A stretch of DNA of 14,957 bases, from contig CAKRNX010000046.1 in the NCBI GenBank assembly GCA_934371475.1, positions 1 to 14,957 of the forward strand, in the 5' to 3' direction. Under the pieces are notes generated by a model. It was not told where the DNA came from, did not search any database, and worked only from the letters and a program-made list of their open reading frames with translations. The position numbers were made by a program, and so were the translations under genes. The DNA is from an uncultured Lachnospiraceae bacterium (GTDB lineage: Bacteria; Bacillota; Clostridia; Lachnospirales; Lachnospiraceae). Shown piece by piece: positions 1 to 7,010 of this stretch. The number at the start of each line of letters is the position of its first letter. Positions within the stretch are counted from its first letter, which is position 1.

Positions 1-491
1 GTCTTGCCCGCCGCCACAATACCGCTCGTATTCCGGTCAAGGCGATTACACACAGACGGATGAAAATGCGACAGCTCTCCGGCTGAAAGTTCTCCTTTTC
101 TCAGGAGATACCCGATCAGATATTCTACCAGAGACACATCTTCCGGCTTTGCTTTCTGAGAGAGCATCCCCGCCGGTTTGTTCACAAGAAGCACATTCTG
201 ATCCTCATAAATCACATCCAGCGGATAACCGGGGTACTGCTGCATCAGGCTGCTCTCCTCCCCGGCCTCTTCCCCGCAGAATTTTTTCAGAGTCTCCTCG
301 GCAAAATAAATCCGTATGATATCTTCCTCCTGAAGCTTCTCTGAGCCGTCTGCTTTTTTCCCGTTCAGCGTAATATTTTTCTTGCGCAGCATTTTATATA
401 CAAAGCTTTTGGGAGCCTCCTTCAGGTAGCGTCCCAAAAGCTTGTCCATACGCTGTCCCGCTTCCAGGGCGGTAATCACAATTTCCTTCAT
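1..491 (-). CDS. RluA-family pseudouridine synthase, N-terminal part (cut by window edge)
   Basis: The 163 visible residues begin with MKEIVITALEAGQRMDKLL. Residues 1 to about 65 look like an S4 RNA-binding domain (RMDKLL, then a LRKKNITLNG strand). The RluA catalytic domain follows, with LLVNKPAGM near residue 102 and the signature RLDRNTSG at 150-157, whose Asp152 would be the catalytic nucleophile. Members convert uridine to pseudouridine in 23S rRNA or tRNA; the exact target cannot be told from this half. GGAG lies 8 bases before the ATG. The gene follows the 519-1127 gene after 27 bases on the same strand and is probably cotranscribed with it. The rest of the protein lies left of the window; there is no sign of a break inside it. 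Family assignment is secure, target site unknown. Confidence 0.93.
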   Translation of the reverse strand, partial: MKEIVITALEAGQRMDKLLGRYLKEAPKSFVYKMLRKKNITLNGKKADGSEKLQEEDIIRIYFAEETLKKFCGEEAGEESSLMQQYPGYPLDVIYEDQNVLLVNKPAGMLSQKAKPEDVSLVEYLIGYLLRKGELSAGELSHFHPSVCNRLDRNTSGIVAAGK

Positions 492-518
492 TCTCGCTTC
501 TCCATTCCCTGCCGCCGC

Positions 519-1127
519 TCACACGGAAATTGCAAGCAGCACATGTTTGATGACTTCTTCTCTGGAAAGATCCGGATATGTCTCATTGGGAGTGAACTTA
601 ATGCCCTCCCTGTATTTTTCCGGATCCTTCGCCATCTGTCCCACTCTCTCCAGAAAAGCCCTCTCTTCCCTGAAAATCTTTACCTTTACAGAATAGCATC
701 CGTTCGAACTCAAAATCTTTGCCATATGCTTTTCCATAAATGCAAAATCGCCTTTTTGAGCGCTGCTGTAGCATACAACCTGATTACCGCAGACTACCAT
801 GGCATCGATCGGCATCCGGCCTTCATAGGCCGTCACCATCATCTCATAGCTCTGCACCAGCCCCTGCGCCTTCTCCTGCGTCCGTTTCACCAGCTCCGAA
901 TCCACCGGTTTCTGCAGCATAATCATAATGAAATTTACCGCGCATTTTGCCGCTGGAAGAACTCCCAGAATTGCCACCAGGGTCATGATATTTTTTCTCG
1001 TTCCCGCATAGACCCATCCGCTGAAATAAATTGTCAGCGGGATCGCAAACATCACCAGTGTGATCAGCGCTCTCTTTTTTTTCTCATAGGAAACATATCC
1101 TGCATCCCCTTTTGCCGTTTTCTTCAT
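519..1127 (-). CDS. Conserved-looking membrane protein of unknown function, 202 aa
   Basis: I do not recognise a named family. A basic N-terminus (MKKTAKGDAGYVSYEKKKR) is followed by two hydrophobic helices at about residues 20-40 (ALITLVMFAIPLTIYFSGWVY) and 47-72 (IMTLVAILGVLPAAKCAVNF), separated by a short TRKN turn. The remaining 130 residues are soluble, mixed helix/strand, and contain GRMPIDAMVVCGNQVVCYSS and a charged C-terminal half. By the positive-inside rule the N-terminus and the soluble domain should both be cytoplasmic. Start choice: AAAGG lies 8 bases before the ATG. It sits between ygiQ (129-base gap) and the rluA-family gene (27-base gap). An antisense ORF across the same span (543-1169) is judged a shadow. 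That it is a real gene is likely; its role is unknown. Confidence 0.8.
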   Translation of the reverse strand: MKKTAKGDAGYVSYEKKKRALITLVMFAIPLTIYFSGWVYAGTRKNIMTLVAILGVLPAAKCAVNFIMIMLQKPVDSELVKRTQEKAQGLVQSYEMMVTAYEGRMPIDAMVVCGNQVVCYSSAQKGDFAFMEKHMAKILSSNGCYSVKVKIFREERAFLERVGQMAKDPEKYREGIKFTPNETYPDLSREEVIKHVLLAISV

Positions 1128-1163
1128 GTGTGTCGCCTTTCTTTTCTGTCTTTCTGTCCGTTC

Positions 1164-1187
1164 TTTTAAGCTTTACAGCTCTTAAAA
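1164..1187. repeat. AT-rich inverted repeat in the ygiQ-downstream gap
   Basis: TTTTAAG (1164-1170) pairs with CTTAAAA (1181-1187) around a 10-base loop. It lies in the 129-base gap between the ygiQ stop and the next gene. There is no good U-tract on the minus strand after it, so it is at best a weak terminator or a 5' leader hairpin for the downstream gene. Confidence 0.35.
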
Positions 1188-1256
1188 AGTAACTTTTATT
1201 CCCACGGGCAACGGGCCAGATCATGTTTGAAAAAGTTTTTTCGTGAGCTGCGAGTT

Positions 1257-3263
1257 TCAGTTTGTGGGAGATTTTTTTCTGTGTACATTCCGGATGGTCT
1301 TTTTCTGCCTTTCATTCTGACCATTTGTACTCTCCCTTCGAGCCGTATTTTTCTGTTTTCCGGCATCTTCCGCGCGCCTGTTTCCTGCGCTGCGGCTTTT
1401 TTCCTCCATCCGGTTCTTCCCGGAGCCGTAACCATGCGCTGCCGGCTGCCCTTTCTGTGAGCCGCGTCCATTCTCCGGCCGTATCAGGCATCTCGGACCG
1501 TATCCGATCAGATCTTCCCTGTGGGCCAGCTTCAGTGCTTCTTCCACCAGCTCTCTGTTTTTGGGATTGCGATACTGCATCAGCGCTCTCTGCAGTGCTT
1601 TCTCGTGCGGATTTTTCGGCACATAGACCGGCTCCATCGTCCGCGGATCCAGCCCGGTATAATACATACAGGTCGATATTGTTGATGGTGTGGGATAAAA
1701 ATCCTGCACCTGCTCCGGCATATATCCCAGCTCTCTCAGATACTCCGCCAGTTCTACCGCATCTTTCATCGTACATCCCGGATGGGAGGACATCAGATAG
1801 GGCACCAGGAACTGATTCATCCCGCACTCCTGATTCATCTTTTTGTACTTTTCTACAAATTTCAGATAGACACTGTGCTCCGGCTTTCCCATCTTGTCCA
1901 GCACACGCCGGCTCACATGCTCCGGCGCCACTTTCAGCTGTCCGCTGATATGGTATTTGACCAGCTCTCTCAGAAATTCATCCGACGGATCTGCGCAGAC
2001 ATAGTCAAACCGGATACCGGAACGCACGAATACTTTTTTTACCCTCGGAAGCTTACGCAGCTTCCGCAAAAGATCCACATAATCCCTGTGACTGACCTTC
2101 AGGTTCGGACACGGTTTCGGGAACAGACACTGTCTGTTTTTGCACACGCCCGCCCGCAGCTGTTTCTCACAGGAAGGCTGGCGGAAATTGGCCGTAGGGC
2201 CTCCCACATCGTGAATATACCCTTTGAAGTCTTTCTCCTCTGTCATCAGCCGCGCTTCTTTCAGGATCGATTCATGACTTCTGGTCTGAATGATTCTTCC
2301 CTGATGAAACGTCAGCGCACAGAAATTACATCCGCCGAAACATCCTCTGTTGCTGACCAGGCTGAACTTGATCTCGGCGATAGCCGGAACTCCGCCTGCC
2401 GCGTCATAATCCGGATGCCAGGTCCGGCAGTAAGGCAGGTCATATACTTCATCCATCTCCTCCTGTGTCAGCGGCCTCGCCGGAGGGTTCTGCACGACAT
2501 AGACCGTATCATACCGCTCCGCCATCCTTTTGCCTGAAAAGGGATCTGTATTGCAGTACTGCCGGTAAAAACTCCTGGCATAATTCGTCTTGTCCGCCAG
2601 AAGTTCCTCATAAGAAGGCAGCATTTCATAATCATATATCTGATCAATCTGTTTCGTCTTAAAACACGTACCCGCTATAAACGTAATATCCTTCACCGCG
2701 ATCCCTGCGTCCAGTGCCTCCGCAATCTCAATGATCGAACGCTCGCCCATCCCGTAAGAGATCAGGTCCGCTCCGCAGTCCATCAGAAGAGAACGGCGCA
2801 TCGAATTGCTCCAGTAATCATAATGCGCCATCCGCCGCAGGCTGGCCTCGATCCCGCCCGCAATGATCGGCACATGCTTATACACCATCCTGATCAGGTT
2901 GCAGTAAACCATCACCGCCCGGTCCGGCCGTTTTCCCATAACACCGCCCGGCGTGTAGGCATCCGTCTGTCTGTGTTTTTTTGATACCGTATAGTGATTC
3001 ACCATAGAGTCCATATTTCCGGCTGTAACAAGAAAACCCAGGCGCGGCTCTCCCAGCACCGTAATACTCTCCGGATTCTTCCAGTCAGGCTGGGAAATGA
3101 TCCCTACCGTATACCCTCTGGACTGAAGGAGCCGTCCGATAATCGCATGGCCAAAAGACGGATGATCTACATACGCATCCCCGACCACATATACAAAATC
3201 CAGCTGCCTGATGTGTTGTCTCTCCATATCGGCCCTGGATACCGGTAAAAACTCCAAACTCAT
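1257..3263 (-). CDS. ygiQ: YgiQ family radical SAM protein
   Basis: 668 aa. The radical SAM cluster motif is CFGGCNFC (Cys308, Cys312, Cys315), inside SLVSNRGCFGGCNFCALTF. A second Cys group at 365-385 (SCEKQ, VCKNRQCLFPKPCPN) is typical of the YgiQ (UPF0313) family and may bind another metal centre. The N-terminal domain (FGHAIIGRLLQSRGY, GGIEASLRR, GMGERSI) is the usual YgiQ region. The enzyme would reductively cleave S-adenosylmethionine; the physiological substrate is not established. Beyond about residue 597 the protein becomes a low-complexity tail rich in Lys, Arg, Gly, Ser and Asn, probably disordered. The ATG overlaps the stop of the HAD gene by four bases (ATGA), implying translational coupling. 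It is the last tightly linked gene of the SAS-rsmF-rsuA-HAD-ygiQ run. Confidence 0.95.
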   Translation of the reverse strand: MSLEFLPVSRADMERQHIRQLDFVYVVGDAYVDHPSFGHAIIGRLLQSRGYTVGIISQPDWKNPESITVLGEPRLGFLVTAGNMDSMVNHYTVSKKHRQTDAYTPGGVMGKRPDRAVMVYCNLIRMVYKHVPIIAGGIEASLRRMAHYDYWSNSMRRSLLMDCGADLISYGMGERSIIEIAEALDAGIAVKDITFIAGTCFKTKQIDQIYDYEMLPSYEELLADKTNYARSFYRQYCNTDPFSGKRMAERYDTVYVVQNPPARPLTQEEMDEVYDLPYCRTWHPDYDAAGGVPAIAEIKFSLVSNRGCFGGCNFCALTFHQGRIIQTRSHESILKEARLMTEEKDFKGYIHDVGGPTANFRQPSCEKQLRAGVCKNRQCLFPKPCPNLKVSHRDYVDLLRKLRKLPRVKKVFVRSGIRFDYVCADPSDEFLRELVKYHISGQLKVAPEHVSRRVLDKMGKPEHSVYLKFVEKYKKMNQECGMNQFLVPYLMSSHPGCTMKDAVELAEYLRELGYMPEQVQDFYPTPSTISTCMYYTGLDPRTMEPVYVPKNPHEKALQRALMQYRNPKNRELVEEALKLAHREDLIGYGPRCLIRPENGRGSQKGQPAAHGYGSGKNRMEEKSRSAGNRRAEDAGKQKNTARRESTNGQNERQKKTIRNVHRKKSPTN

Positions 3264-3928
3264 CTCAGCTCCTCATACGTGCCGTCCAGCACTTCATTAA
3301 AATCATGGACATAATACTGAGCCACCTTCTTTAGCTCCTCTGTGCGGTCCGCCGCATCCGCGTCCTCCACTCCGCACACAGTCATCCCCGCATTCAGCCC
3401 CGCCAGAGCTCCCATCGGCACATCCTCAAATACCAGACAGTCCTCCGGTGCTACGCCCAGCGCATCCGCCACCGCCAAATATACGTCCGGCGCTGGCTTT
3501 CCGTGTGCCACATCACAGGAAGTGCGGATACAGTCAAACATTCCTTCCGCTCCGTTGGAAGCAAGCGCTGCATTCACAAGCCCGATGTGATTGCTGGTCG
3601 CAATGCCAAGCAGCACTCCTCTGTCTTTGAGTTCCCGGATCAGCCGTCCGGCGCCCGGCTTGAAAAACACATGATGCGCATACTTATCGTAAGCCATCTG
3701 CTGCCACTCTTCCTTGATCTCCTCAATAGAGGACGGGATCCCGAATCTCTCTTTAAAATAGACGGCCGTCTCGGTAAATCCCATTCCCTCCACGGCTACT
3801 TCCAGATCGTCCGGCACATTCAGCCCGAACTTTCCCAAATATTCAATATCTATATCATGCCACATCCACATAGAATCCATCAGTGTTCCATCCATATCAA
3901 ATATGACTGCTTTCTTATTTTCCAGCAT
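3260..3928 (-). CDS. HAD-superfamily hydrolase (beta-phosphoglucomutase-like phosphatase)
   Basis: 222 aa, complete. Motif I is FDMDGTL (nucleophile Asp11, acid/base Asp13), motif II is IATSN with Thr111/Ser112, motif III is Lys144 in HGKPAPDVY, and motif IV is FEDVPMG (Glu168, Asp169). An alpha-helical cap of about residues 18-85 makes it subfamily I, like beta-phosphoglucomutase and small sugar-phosphate phosphatases. The substrate cannot be read from the sequence. The start lies inside the end of rsuA (14-base overlap), with GAGGAG 10 bases upstream; its own stop overlaps the ygiQ start. A promiscuous phosphatase co-translated with an RNA-modifying enzyme is common in Firmicutes operons and need not imply a shared pathway. 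Confidence 0.93.
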   Translation of the reverse strand: MLENKKAVIFDMDGTLMDSMWMWHDIDIEYLGKFGLNVPDDLEVAVEGMGFTETAVYFKERFGIPSSIEEIKEEWQQMAYDKYAHHVFFKPGAGRLIRELKDRGVLLGIATSNHIGLVNAALASNGAEGMFDCIRTSCDVAHGKPAPDVYLAVADALGVAPEDCLVFEDVPMGALAGLNAGMTVCGVEDADAADRTEELKKVAQYYVHDFNEVLDGTYEELR

Positions 3929-4652
3929 AATTTTTCAGCTCCTCTATTTCCTCATCTGTCAGTTTTCTGTAACTGCCGCGCTCCAGACTTCTGTCCAGCA
4001 CAAGACTGCCCATGGAAATCCGCTCCAGATACCGTACCTTTTTCCCGACTGCCTCAAACATCCGCTTAACCTGGTGGTATTTTCCCTCCCGTATTGTTAC
4101 CTCAATATGAGAATGGGGCTCCGGCTCCTCGGCCGTCTCCAGAATACGCAGGTCAGCTGGCATCGTAAGTCTTTTTTCTCCGATGTCCAGCCCCTCCTCA
4201 AACAGACGGCAGTCCTCCTCTGTCACAATGCCTTCAATCTCAGCCCGGTAGCATTTATCTACATGTTTCTTCGGAGAGAGAAGTTCATGCGCCAGCGATC
4301 CGTCGTTCGTCAGCAGCAGCAGCCCTTCTGTATCAATATCCAGCCGCCCCACCGGGAACAGCTCGCTTTTCTTTTTTTCATGGATCAGATCCAGCACCAC
4401 CGGGCCTCTGGCATCCTGCGTGGCCGAAAGATATCCGGCAGGTTTGTTCAGCATATAATAGACCAGCCCCATCTCACTGATCGGTTCGCCCCGGCAGATG
4501 ATCTGATCCGTCTTCGGATCTATTTTTTTCTCCGCTTCCCTGACTGTCACACCGTTTACTTCCACGAGTCCTTTTTTCAGAAGCTGCTTTACTTCGGAGC
4601 GTGTGCCGCATCCGGCATTTGCCAAAAATTTATCCAGTCTGACCTGTGTCAT
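3915..4652 (-). CDS. rsuA: RsuA/RluB-family rRNA pseudouridine synthase
   Basis: 245 aa. The N-terminal S4 domain (about 1-58) starts MTQVRLDKFLANAG and contains GTRSEVKQLLKKGLVEVNG. The catalytic domain has YYMLNKPAGYLSAT (65-78) and the signature GRLDIDTEGLLLLTNDG (102-118), with Asp105 as the likely nucleophile. Near the C-terminus, EGKYHQVKRMFEAVGKKV is the usual RsuA/RluB/RluE/RluF helix. Length and order fit RsuA, which makes pseudouridine 516 in 16S rRNA in E. coli. RluB-type activity on 23S rRNA cannot be excluded, but the short C-terminus favours RsuA. The start abuts the stop of the m5C methyltransferase gene with no gap (4652/4653), so translation is probably coupled. The gene product would act on nascent ribosomal subunits in the cytoplasm. 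Confidence 0.94.
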   Translation of the reverse strand: MTQVRLDKFLANAGCGTRSEVKQLLKKGLVEVNGVTVREAEKKIDPKTDQIICRGEPISEMGLVYYMLNKPAGYLSATQDARGPVVLDLIHEKKKSELFPVGRLDIDTEGLLLLTNDGSLAHELLSPKKHVDKCYRAEIEGIVTEEDCRLFEEGLDIGEKRLTMPADLRILETAEEPEPHSHIEVTIREGKYHQVKRMFEAVGKKVRYLERISMGSLVLDRSLERGSYRKLTDEEIEELKNYAGK

Positions 4653-6065
4653 CTACATCATCCTCCATCCGGGACAGTATTTATTGCGCAGCGTTCCGTT
4701 CACCCATTTGCCCCAGCCCAGAGGATACCCGTCACAGCAGACCAGCACCCATCCCGGCCGGCAGAGATCTTCCTCCTCCGTGCCGCCTCCCTGCGGAAGT
4801 TCCGGTGTCTCGCCCTTCAGATAACGATATACGCCCGGATCCTTTGATGCATAGTTTATGATATTGGCAAATCCATCTGAGCCAAGCGCCATAGCCAACG
4901 CCTGTGACGGTTCAAATCTGTTTTTTTTCATCGTTCCGAGCAGCAAACCCGTCCTCAGATACCGCAGCCTGTGTATGGGGAACTGTTCCGACAACAGGAA
5001 CAGAAGCTCTTTTTTCTGCACGAACTTCTGACCACGGCGGTACAGGCCTCTGATCTTTTCAAGAAATTCCACGGCTTCCTTTGGAATATCTCCCGCCCCG
5101 TCTACCTCCCGGAACTCACACAGTTCCTCCGAAGCAGGCAGCGACCCGTTCTCCCCTCTCTTTTTTAACAGGGCAGCAAAATGTCCCTCCCCGTCCATAT
5201 GATGCGGCCAGATACGGATACATTTTTCATTTTCAAATCTGCGCTCCGGACTGTCCTGCCGCAGCAAACCGCCGCAAAATCCCTCATAGCTCTCCGGATG
5301 TTCCATCGTCAGATCCGGATATTCCTCCAGCAGAGCGCTGATCGTCTCTTCATCCTCTTCAGGAGAGAACGTACACGTAGAGTAGAGCAGCATCCCTCCC
5401 GGACGCAGCATCTTTACCGCCTCTGAAACAATCTGCCTCTGGAGCGGCGCATAAAAGGAAGGTCCCTGGCGCAGCCAACTCTTGATCAGAGCCGGATCTT
5501 TCCGGAACATCCCCTCCCCGGAACACGGTGCATCCACAAGAATTTTATCAAAATATTCCGGAAAAACCATGCTCAGCTTTGCCGGCTCTTCTGCCGTCAC
5601 AAATGCATTGGAAATCCCGAACAGCTCCACATTTTTCAGCAGGCCTCCCGCCCTGGAAACGCTGATGTCGTTGGCCACAAGCACGCCCTGCCCCGCCAGC
5701 CTGGCTCCCAGTTCCGTCGTCTTGCCCCCCGGTGCCGCGCACAGATCCAGCACCCGCTCTCCCGGCTGCACCGGAAGCCTAGATGCCGGAACCATCGCAC
5801 TTGGCTCCTGCACATAATAAAGCCCCGCAAAATAATGGGGATGCCTTGTGACGGCATCCTCATCTCTGTAGAAAAATCCGTTTTTCACCCATGGCACAGG
5901 AGTCAGCTTAAACGGTGTGATCCGCAGAAATTCCTCTACGGAAATTTTTGCCGTATTGACTCTGATCCCCTGCTTTTTTCCTTCTGCAAAGCATTTCCGG
6001 AACCTGGGATACTCCTCTCCAAGGAGCCGCTCCATTCTCTCTTCAAACTCTGCTGGCAGATTCAT
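4653..6065 (-). CDS. rsmF: RsmB/RsmF-type (NOL1/NOP2/Sun) rRNA m5C methyltransferase
   Basis: 470 aa. The SAM-binding motif I is LDLCAAPGGKT (107-116). Motif IV is DAPCSGEGMF with Cys181, and motif VI is YSTCTFSPEEDE with Cys231, the cysteine that should attack C6 of cytosine; Cys181 would release the product. The N-terminal segment (RVNTAK, VQEPSAM) belongs to the same family. The C-terminal 200 residues resemble the RsmF-type extension (WVLVCCDGYPLGWGKW near the end, a PUA-like RNA-binding strand). E. coli RsmF methylates C1407 of 16S rRNA; Firmicutes members may target other cytosines, so the gene name is by family. AAAGGTG lies 7 bases before the ATG and overlaps the 3' end of the alarmone synthetase gene; the gap is only 6 bases, so the two are surely cotranscribed. 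Confidence 0.93.
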   Translation of the reverse strand: MNLPAEFEERMERLLGEEYPRFRKCFAEGKKQGIRVNTAKISVEEFLRITPFKLTPVPWVKNGFFYRDEDAVTRHPHYFAGLYYVQEPSAMVPASRLPVQPGERVLDLCAAPGGKTTELGARLAGQGVLVANDISVSRAGGLLKNVELFGISNAFVTAEEPAKLSMVFPEYFDKILVDAPCSGEGMFRKDPALIKSWLRQGPSFYAPLQRQIVSEAVKMLRPGGMLLYSTCTFSPEEDEETISALLEEYPDLTMEHPESYEGFCGGLLRQDSPERRFENEKCIRIWPHHMDGEGHFAALLKKRGENGSLPASEELCEFREVDGAGDIPKEAVEFLEKIRGLYRRGQKFVQKKELLFLLSEQFPIHRLRYLRTGLLLGTMKKNRFEPSQALAMALGSDGFANIINYASKDPGVYRYLKGETPELPQGGGTEEEDLCRPGWVLVCCDGYPLGWGKWVNGTLRNKYCPGWRMM

Positions 6066-6071
6066 AAATTT

Positions 6072-6893
6072 TCACCTTTCGTCTTTTTCATATTCCAGTG
6101 CCTGCGCCCTGTAGCCTTCCGCAATCACATCCAGCTCTTTCTCAAAGCGCTGCAGCTTTTCCAGATCATTCGACTCATAAATACGGTAAAACTCATCCTG
6201 TATCTTGACAATCTCACGTTTGTTGGCATGCTGGTAAAGATTCTGAATGTTGTTAAGAATCTCTGAAATCATATTATTCTGGATCTGGAATGAATTCTGC
6301 GCATCCATAATCTCCCCGCGCACCGCAGAGAGCTGACTGTCAAGCACCACAATCGCCTGCGCTGCCTTGAGAAGCTTCTGTCTGATATGGTCCGGCATAT
6401 TTTTCGGGTACTTGTACTGAAGGGAATGTTCGATAATTGCCCAGAAATTCATCCCCAGTGTGCGGATCTGGATCTCCGCGCAGATAGTTTTGCTGCCGTT
6501 TAAAGTCTCCACCTCATAGGAAATAATCATATGGTAGCTGCGGTACCCGCTGTCCTTGATGTTATGTACATAATCCCGCACATCCAGCACCTTCATATCA
6601 GCCCGCTTCCGTATCAGATCTGCCACCATGTCAATATCTTCCACAAACTGACAGATAATACGTACTCCTGCAATATCGTACATCTCTTTTTCAATATTCT
6701 CCAAGGCAATACCCTTTTTCTGCGCCTTCATCAGAATGCTGGAGATTGATTTTACCCGCCCGGACACCTCTTCTATCGGAGAATACATCCCTCTGTCTCT
6801 GTATTCCTTCATCAGATGCTGAAATTTCACTGTCAGTTCCCTTACCGCCAGTTCATACGGCGTCAGCACCTCTCTCCATAATTTTGTCTCCAT
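6072..6893 (-). CDS. Small alarmone synthetase (RelQ/RelP-like GTP pyrophosphokinase)
   Basis: 273 aa from the chosen start. It transfers pyrophosphate from ATP to GTP or GDP, making (p)ppGpp. Motifs in order: SGRVKSISSI (44-53, ATP binding), DIAGVRIICQF (73-83), NIKDSGYRSYHMII (111-124, guanine binding) and EIQIRT (140-145) with Glu140 as the likely catalytic residue. There is no HD hydrolase domain and no TGS/ACT region, so it is a stand-alone synthetase. About 60 residues of extra helical, charged C-terminus go beyond the roughly 210 aa of the B. subtilis enzymes. The ORF runs upstream to 7250, but the start at 6893 fits: GGGGG lies 9-13 bases ahead, the family begins here, and a promoter lies upstream (6928-6933). 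The upstream extension is a low-complexity shadow of ylbJ. It heads the rsmF-rsuA-HAD-ygiQ operon. Confidence 0.92.
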   Translation of the reverse strand: METKLWREVLTPYELAVRELTVKFQHLMKEYRDRGMYSPIEEVSGRVKSISSILMKAQKKGIALENIEKEMYDIAGVRIICQFVEDIDMVADLIRKRADMKVLDVRDYVHNIKDSGYRSYHMIISYEVETLNGSKTICAEIQIRTLGMNFWAIIEHSLQYKYPKNMPDHIRQKLLKAAQAIVVLDSQLSAVRGEIMDAQNSFQIQNNMISEILNNIQNLYQHANKREIVKIQDEFYRIYESNDLEKLQRFEKELDVIAEGYRAQALEYEKDER

Positions 6894-6927
6894 CTGTTCG
6901 TTCCCCCTGTCCGTACAGTTGATTACA

Positions 6928-6933
6928 GTATAG
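6928..6933 (-). promoter_or_regulatory. Extended -10 box for the alarmone synthetase operon
   Basis: On the minus strand this reads TATACT preceded by TGC, an extended -10 (TGnTATACT). The -35 region at the right distance is weak (TGGTCT). The predicted start near 6921 leaves a leader of about 28 bases with the GGGGG ribosome site. It lies within the 117-base divergent gap with ylbJ. Confidence 0.5.
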
Positions 6934-6952
6934 CACATCTTATTCTTCCAGA

Positions 6953-6967
6953 CCACATATATTGTGG
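6953..6967. repeat. Palindrome in the SAS/ylbJ divergent intergenic region
   Basis: CCACA-TATAT-TGTGG is an interrupted palindrome with 5-bp arms, placed between the two divergent genes. It could be an operator, but a 5-bp arm is near what chance allows. Confidence 0.3.
6956..6963 (+). promoter_or_regulatory. Possible sigma-E-like -10 element for ylbJ
   Basis: CATATATT matches 6 of 8 positions of the mother-cell sigma-E -10 consensus (CATACAAT-like). B. subtilis ylbJ is a sporulation gene under sigma-E, which makes this worth noting. The -35 (ATA-type) is not clear at the expected distance. The start point would be near 6970, leaving a 40-base leader. Confidence 0.3.
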
Positions 6968-7010
6968 GGAAAAGGAAGTTTGCGTTTCTTCCGTCTCCGA
7001 GGTATCCCGT

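Noticed and set aside
1215..1250. Terminator made from GAAAAAGTTTTTTC after ygiQ
   Set aside because: The stem is only A-T pairs with almost no loop; not a credible intrinsic terminator.
1312..1948. Open frames on both strands overlapping the ygiQ 3' end
   Set aside because: They lack recognisable motifs and ribosome sites, and are biased in Ser/Pro/Ala or Arg/Gly as expected from shadows of a GC-skewed codon pattern.
3903..4847. Plus-strand open frame of 314 codons across rsuA and the methyltransferase end
   Set aside because: Antisense to two clearly identified genes; no domain, no start signal.
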